A DNA stretch of 64,000 nucleotides from Galeopsis tetrahit (taxonomy: Eukaryota > Streptophyta > Magnoliopsida > Lamiales > Lamiaceae), in assembly GCA_963675135.1 (NCBI GenBank), contig OY776119.1, positions 12,191,156 through 12,255,155 on the forward strand. The letters run 5' to 3'. This document shows positions 57,650-64,000 of the stretch, in pieces. A program made the position numbers and the translations under genes. The notes beneath the pieces were generated by a model, which saw only the letters and a program-made list of their open reading frames with translations, did not search any database and was not told the origin of the DNA. Within the stretch, counting starts at the first letter, position 1. Each line of letters opens with the position of its first letter.

Positions 57650-58739
57650 GAAAGCTGATTCCTCTCCAAAATCAAATGAAAAATGTGTACATTATTTCTT
57701 GAATAGTACCATATGTGATTGGATCCATGGTATGGCTTAGTTTCAGTAGGAATGAGCACAATTGAAAGCAGACAAGATGATTCTTGATTATCATCATAAT
57801 TTTGTCGTCTTAAAAATGGTAATAATACTTCACTTAAATGTTGTATTCAGTTCAATTGGTCGAATCTTCTGTGTCTTTATATCTTATACTCCTACATTTT
57901 TTAGTTTTTTCAACTGGAAGAAGCAAATTTGATATATCTTCTGATCTGGAATTTTCAACATTTTTTTTTTGAGTGTCCAAATCTTTTATAAGCAAAATAA
58001 GCTTTGATGATGATTCTTTAGTTGGCTAATATTATTTTAAAATTTAAACATCATCTCATAAGTTTTAATTAATTATAAGTTTTAATCTTTTATAAGCAAA
58101 ATAAGCTATAATCAAATGTTTATAAGATTATTATGTTAAAGTGTTTGAATAATAAAATAATAAGTTTCTTGTATTAAAAAAAAAAACCATTTAATATACT
58201 TCGTATGAATCGTATCTACATTTTTTTTTACATGAATCTGAATTCTTTATTTGGAGGGTGAGGGGTGGGTAGGATAAATTTTTTATTGTTATTATAATTA
58301 TATTTATTTATAGCTTAATTGAGGTGCTTGCAGTTTCTTTTATTAGTATTTATAAGGGGTATAAAACTTATTTCAAGATTTGTAAGGAGTTCGAGCAAAT
58401 TGATTAAATGGCTTAACAAGAACAAAATAAATCATTACTAATTGAAGATTTAAAGTGCCAGATCACTTTTTTTTCAGTTTGTAATCAGTAAATTCTTCAA
58501 TGCAATTAGTGTATAAATACACTTGAATTTTAATCTTCAATTTATTCAATTTAATTTTTATTCAACATTTAACTCAATTTATTAGAGTTCAATTCTAATT
58601 GTATAGATAAATTGCATTTAAGTATCACCCCACTAATAAATAATATGCTAAATGTGACAAACATTTGGACAATAAAAGGTAGATCATATAAATAGAAAAG
58701 AAAACCTAGAACCATAAGCTCACAGGTCGAGTCAGAGGC
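57650..58739. other. Intergenic region, 3' flank of the Tic22-like gene
   Basis: AT-rich. TTTATAAGCAAAATAAGCT occurs twice near 57980 and 58088. No gene seen. The Tic22-like 3' UTR probably fills the first few hundred bases. Confidence 0.45.
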
Positions 58740-58854
58740 CGAAGTGCCATTAAAATCTTGATTGGGAAAACCCTCCTTAGGGATAAAACTCAGGTCAAGG
58801 AAAAAGGTACACTCCTCTAAAAGTCAATGTATATAGAAAACAGTATGTAAATCA

Positions 58855-59973
58855 TTATGCAGAAATGAGAGTAAAAAATCCGGGGGTAGCCTCTCTAGAC
58901 ACAATCAAGGCCAGTCTTGGCCACAACATCCGCCGCCTGGTTGGCCTCTCTGAAGACGTGTGAGTATTTGATGTGCATGTCATGCGTATGAGGGTGGATC
59001 TGACTCCAAAGGCCTTGTAGACGCCAAGGAATAGAGGGATTGGTGCTCGTAAAAGTGTCAATCGTGAGTGTCGAATCCGACTCAATCCAAAGGAAGAAGA
59101 GGCACTACCGTCCGTGTTAACCTTGTACCAACCTGGATCAGGCGACAACCAAATCACAGATGAATCGTGTCTCGTTGGCCTATATCTACTCGAAACACCA
59201 AGAGCCCTAGCAATTAGTAGATCTCGAACCGTGCCGTCCGAATAACCCCTAGCTATGCTGTTGGCCTCCCTGATGCTTGAAATGATCTGAGCCATACATC
59301 TCCTAATAGAGGGCAAAACTCCATCGAATATCACCCTGTTCCGAAGAGTCCAAACGACCCAAATAGCAGTGATGAAGCCCGCCCTCTACAACTCCAAATA
59401 CTGCGGACCCAAACGAACTCTAGTGGCCTGAAGAAAGATGCCTAGGAAACTGACCCCTGTGTGAATCGTGACCCCAAACATGTGAGTCAAGCTGCGCAGA
59501 ATCTCCAATGTGAACGGACAATGGGCAAGGAGATGGTCCAGCGACTCAGAATCCCTGCGGCATAACACACAAATCGACGGACCCTGAATCCCAAAAGACG
59601 AGAGCCAATCCGCCGTGGGCAGCTTGCCCCAAACCGCTCTCCAAATCGCAGTGGAGCGACACATGGGCATAAAGGTGCCCCAAATCCATGATGCCCAACC
59701 AAGTCTAGGCAGGGGTGACCTGAGCAAATCATATGCCATGCTGGAGGAGAGTTCCCCTGAAAGAGAACCCTCTCAAATACGTTTGTCAGGTCCCCTAAGC
59801 ATAGTGATCTGTAGGATATCCCTTACAATCTCCGTAAATCTCATGATAAAGCACCTCGGGAAATGCCAACAATCATCATAGAAGATATCCCCAACCGTGG
59901 AAGTGAGGGTAGAAGCGAACCAGTCAGGCAGACCCATTCTCTCAAAGATAGTATAACCGAGCCAATTGTCGTG
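58855..59973 (-). pseudogene. LINE zf-RVT and truncated RNase H region
   Basis: HDNWLG, AWRAVWGKLPTADWL-like helices and CVLCRRDSESLDHLLAHC (zf-RVT) are followed by an RNase H start GWYKVNTDGSA. Just after it the frame shifts. In another frame WIESDS and then HVFREANQAADVVAKTG are readable. The part of RNase H between DGS and ESDS (with a catalytic Glu) is deleted. Non-functional. Confidence 0.8.
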
Positions 59974-61640
59974 TCAAAAGCTAACACGGGATTCACTGCC
60001 GATCAGCCACCTCGAACCATCTCTAAGTCTTGTATCATGTGGACGAAGGCTCGGTCCAATAGAAGAGACTCTACCATAAGGTCTCAGCCTGTGCTCTGAA
60101 TTAAAGTGCCTTCGATGCAAGAGCTCTGTATCTTGCGATTTGTTCTGAAGAATATCCCAGCTCAGCTTATAGGGAAACGAGGCATTCGCTAGTCGGATAG
60201 AACGAACCCCAAGTCCTCCTTCCCCCAAAGGGGCACAGACCCGCTGCCAAGAAACCGAACAAGCCCCATTCTTGCGGTTCACATCCCCCTTCCAAAGGAA
60301 GTTCCTCATAGCCGACTCCACCTGTCGTAGCAAAGAACTGGGCCATTTGTAGACCATCATCGAATGTACCAAAGAGGCTGTGATGACTGAGTTAATCAGG
60401 CAACGACGACCGACAAGGGACAAAGTGCTACCCTTCCATCTACTAAAGTTAGCTATGACAGAATCTGCAACTGGCTGTAAATGCACTTTCCTTGGACTAT
60501 CGCGGAAGATTGGAACCCCTAGGTATGTGAAGGGGAGTGAGCCCTCTGTAATGCCAGTAATCCTGAATGTCCTACGACGCAGCCTTCGAGGTACGACTCT
60601 CCCAAAGAACACCATAGACTTCGGAGGACTGTAGATCTGACCCGACAGACGCCCATACCTTTGCAAGATGGAATGTAGGTTCCTGACGTTAGCCTCTGTG
60701 GCCCGTAAGAATATCATGATGTCATCCGCATAGAAGAGGTAGCGAGGAACATTACAAATGGGCTGGAGTCTACCTCTGTCTGTCTCCCAATCGATCCATC
60801 TTCCAAGAGCCTCTTCCGCGATACAGAACAATAAAGGAGACAAATGATCACCCTGGCGGACACCCCTCGTACAAGAAAAGTAACCTTTCGGCTCCCCATT
60901 AACGAGAATCGAGATCCTAGCTGAGTCTAGAAATCCCCGGACCATGGAAATGAAGTCTGCTCTGAACCCCATCCTAGCCAAAACCGCCTCCAAAAACTGC
61001 CAGGAGGTCGTGTCGAAGGCCTTAATCATATCCACCTTCAGCGCCATATACCCACGGATCCTCGGATAGTCCAGTGTATTAATTGCATCTGAGGCTAGTG
61101 CAATACACGTGTGGATTCGCTTACCTGGAACAAACCCAAACTGATAAGTAGAAACACAACCGCTGATGAAAGTACCCAGTCTCGACGACAAAACCCTGGT
61201 CATGACTTTGAAGATGAAATTACCCATCACAATCGGTCTGAACTCCTCCACCCTAGTGGCTCCCTCTGTCTTAGGAATCAATGTCATGAAGCACGAATTC
61301 AGCGCAGGTGGCAGAAGTCTACTAGTGAAATAGTGTCTGACATCATCTATCACATCTTGATCCACAATGTCCCAACAACTTTGAAAGAAGGATCCCCCAA
61401 AACCATCAGGTCCTGGAGCGCTCGAAGTATCCATTCCAAAGACTGCACGCCGAATCTCTTCAATCGAGGGAACACTCAACAACAATTCGTTCTGATCGGT
61501 GGTCACAACAGTGTTCATAAAACTATCAAGAATGGAGGCATCAAATGACGCCGACGGATCATCAACGAACAACTGAGAGTAGTAGGAAACCACGTGGACA
61601 CTAATGGTGTCTAAGTTCGTGGTGAGGTCCAACCAAAATA
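59974..61640 (-). pseudogene. LINE reverse transcriptase domain
   Basis: Within the open segment the RT palm shows PGPDGFGGSFFQ, FRPIVMGNFIFKV, LKVDMIKAFDT, GVRQGDHLSP and the catalytic FYADD, then LGVPIF and the FLWKG thumb motif. GVRQGD-H-LSP has His where Pro is usual. The catalytic aspartates are intact. The first 30 or so residues of the frame, beyond about 61640, are unrelated flanking sequence. Confidence 0.9.
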
Positions 61641-62242
61641 CCAAAATACTAAAAGGCGATATTGATTTATGAGTGATTATATGTGATGTGTGTACATTAG
61701 GGAACATCCAATAATATACTAGTATATGTTTAAACAAATTCTAAATACTAAAAAGTGCATGCCAGCCAGCACCAACTACCATATCACACACATCAAAACG
61801 AATCTTTAACTAAATTATATGCATTCTTAAAATATTTTAATTCATATTTTGATATTTATATTAATATATTGTTGAGAATTATTATATTATTAATTATTTT
61901 GTAGATAATCTTACTAATAATTTATGATTTAAATTATTGAAATGTATTAATTGTAATAATAATGAGTATCACTTAAATTATTAAAAAATATTAGCAAATG
62001 ACATCATCTATTGAATCCAATTACCTGTTCACATAAAACGTACACATATACCCACCAACAACAACAGACAATATATAAATCTCTAAATTAATACAGTAGC
62101 TTTGAATCACAGGAGTGCAGTGCTTCAACAGCATTATACAAAATCTTTAGCTGAAATCCATCTCATACTCACATCATTGACAATGTACAATCCTCGACAG
62201 ACAAACATCTTAAGGAAAAAAGAGGGCAGCAGAATGTGTGAA
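61641..62242. other. Intergenic region, 3' flank of the pyrophosphorylase gene
   Basis: AT-rich. ATTATTAAT-type runs at 61850-61990. No gene or clear element seen. Confidence 0.45.
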
Positions 62243-64000
62243 TTAAAAAGAAATTTCGCAGGGAGCAGGAAATGTTCTTCCACGGCAGATGGCCTCCAGG
62301 TTTTCTCCAGCATATGAACACAGTGGTGAAACTTCCACACCTGAGATTCATCATCATATCACAAAACTCACTTCTAAATTCATGATGATGATGATGCACA
62401 CAGTAGTAATTGTAAGGTCCAAGGCTAAAATACTAACCAGTGGCGTATAGGGGGACAGAGTGAGTCAAGAAGCCACCGGCAGCAACCACCCAACGAGCGT
62501 GCAGACGAAGGACAAGCAACCGAGCACTGTCCGGAGTATCAAAGTTTGATCCATTGGCATTTTTCACTGGTGCAAATTCTTCTTCACGCAACACCTACAT
62601 TTATATATGATGAGAAAACAACGCCAAATATTCACATACTAATTTATTTCATATATTCAAAATTTCAAATTCATATTGTAATATATCTACAGTACAAACT
62701 TCATGCAATCGTATTGCAGAGACAAGGAAATTTTTTTACTATAGGAAGGTTATTCCTAAATAGAGTTTTACATAGAAAAAAACAATACATGTATATAAAT
62801 CCATTAACAAGCCATAAAAATTAAGATGGTGTCACAATCAACCATGGATAAATAATTTAGGTCATCTTAAAGTTATTGTAATGATATTATATTTCTTTGT
62901 AAATAATGTCATTTATTCCTATATGAAGGCATAAATCCTTATGACGGGACCGAAAAAAATATTCCGTATGACTTATTAGTTATTACAATGTAAGTTTATT
63001 CCTAAATATAATTAGTCCCATGTTGGGAGCGTGTTTTTTTAATTTTTTTTATTATTATTATATAGAGTGTTTATTCCTATATAGAGTATTCCTGTATGGG
63101 GGTTTTACTGTATGTATACCTCAAAGAGTGCTGTGGAAGGTGCATAAGGAAATGCATCAAATATAAATTGCTCTAGTTTGTATCCCGCTGTGTGTCCCTG
63201 AATTGAAGGGATATTCTTTTCCGCTAGATGATAGCTGCATTCATAATATATCGTATCAGTTGAGGACCTAGCGCACAACATACTGAGAAAGAGAGAGCAA
63301 TACTGACATGCTGTCTTTCTCAAGACCATTGGCTACTTGGTTCAGAAAGTCCAAGGTGAACATATGCAGGCAAACCTGAGACAAGGGAGGCAGATTAGAA
63401 AAGGAAAATAACTATCAATAAATTTAATCATAATAATTCCTAAATCCCACAAGTTCAATTATTCCTCTGTTCTGAACAAACTAGATTAAGTCAGTAGTCA
63501 TGTAATGCTTCTAAGGAGAAGCTATGTTGCTTCTTAGATTACATTTTGCATTTAGATTAATTGATAGATATAGGAAATTTTACCTTTCTGATTTTATACC
63601 TTCTTTCTGTTACAAACACAGAGACATAAAAACTTTCATAAAAAAATTAAAAAACATGACAAGCAATTTTGCATTCTGACCAATAAAAAATGAATACTAG
63701 AACAGCCTTCTCCATTTATTATTACACTCACATAATTTCTTATCAGTTCTTCCTAATAAGACACTCTTTCTTATTTAATCATCTTTGGTACATCTGATGC
63801 ATTCCTCTAGCTTTGTATAACTTTATCAGAAGTTAAAATAAAAATTAAGGTAAGAACAATACATTACTCCAACAAAATCGAAGGCGGCCAGTTTCTTGAT
63901 TAATTGCGCTAGCCAGTGATGTGTCCAGTTCACTATACTCGACCACAGAGGTTGGCCCACCTTTCCCTCGTTGAACAAATACACCAACTTTCTCCTGTGG
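62243..64000 (-). CDS. UDP-N-acetylglucosamine diphosphorylase, C-terminal part (window-truncated)
   Basis: Five exons, transcribed leftwards: 64000 (edge)-63863, 63375-63308, 63234-63120, 62594-62438, 62340-62243. Borders are GT-AG and phases agree. The protein reads KVGVFVQRGKGGPTSVVEYS, then a loop of HMFTLDFL, IPSIQG, LEQFIFDAFPYAP and FAPVKNANG, and ends with SPLCSYAGENLEAI and CEISF. This is the C-terminal half of eukaryotic UAP1/GlcNAc-1-P uridylyltransferase, which makes UDP-GlcNAc (and UDP-GalNAc) from UTP and sugar 1-phosphate in the cytosol for glycan and GPI synthesis. Motifs fit plant GlcNAc1pUT1/2. The N-terminal GG-x-G-T-R-M nucleotide site is outside the window. Confidence 0.93.

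Larger units (their letters stand above)
58740..61640 (-). mobile_element. 5'-truncated LINE with decayed ORF2
   Basis: One frame runs from about 61640 to 58855, read as RT, thumb, zf-RVT and RNase H. The endonuclease N-terminus is missing. Stops interrupt it at 59974-59976 (TGA), 59773-59775 (TGA) and 59386-59388 (TAG), all at positions where Trp would fit (VSF|HDNWLG, DKRI|EGSL, YLEL|RAGF). The RNase H part is frameshifted near 59095. Both outer boundaries are approximate and no poly(A) tail or target duplication was seen. Confidence 0.85.

Noticed and set aside
61111..61548. 145-codon plus-strand open frame
   Set aside because: Lies antisense to the LINE reverse transcriptase, which explains the open frame.
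1..64000. tRNA, rRNA or snRNA genes
   Set aside because: No convincing cloverleaf, A/B box pair or rRNA segment was seen by eye. A tRNAscan/Infernal run would be needed to exclude them.

Overview
The window is eukaryotic nuclear DNA from a higher plant, most likely a eudicot. Genes are split by GT-AG introns. Intergenic DNA is AT-rich and dense in Ty3/gypsy elements (Tat and Athila lineages), LINEs, hAT, Mutator-like, PIF/Harbinger-like and Stowaway-like elements. Predicted proteins match plant families. The family was not resolved; an asterid is only a guess.

Layout. 1-9087: a Tat-type Ty3/gypsy retrotransposon on the minus strand, cut by the left edge, with its 5' LTR, primer site, interrupted gag-pol frame, a 35-bp tandem repeat and a separate spliced gene on the opposite strand. 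9088-25800: a gene-poor repeat zone with a solo LTR inside a degenerate MITE, other MITEs, a CACTA-like element, hAT-like elements, a roughly 3-kb foldback with kilobase-scale arms, and a Mutator-like element carrying a nested hAT. Two host-gene scraps lie here: a first exon resembling cytokinin-type histidine kinase AHK5, and a P-loop exon resembling SMG9. 26094-31329 (minus): FMN-binding split-barrel (pyridoxamine-phosphate-oxidase-like) plastid protein, 10 exons. 33251-39151 (minus): ERDJ2/Sec63-type J-protein of the ER translocon, 10 coding exons plus a leader intron. 42412-47678: a 5'-truncated LINE interrupted by an Athila remnant that has lost RT, RNase H and integrase. 51307-57649 (plus): Tic22-like protein, 9 exons. 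58740-61640 (minus): a decayed LINE ORF2. 62243-64000 (minus): the 3' five exons of a UDP-N-acetylglucosamine diphosphorylase, cut by the right edge.

The four host genes are housekeeping genes (plastid flavin-fold protein, ER import, plastid import, UDP-GlcNAc synthesis). They do not form a pathway and are probably transcribed independently. Exon boundaries were read by eye from GT-AG signals and reading-phase agreement. For all four genes the exon lengths add up to an open frame, which strongly supports the models.

The most notable signals are the spliced antisense coiled-coil gene inside the Tat element, the giant foldback beside an SMG9-like exon, the isolated AHK5-like first exon, and a series of nested transposons whose target-site duplications can be read directly.
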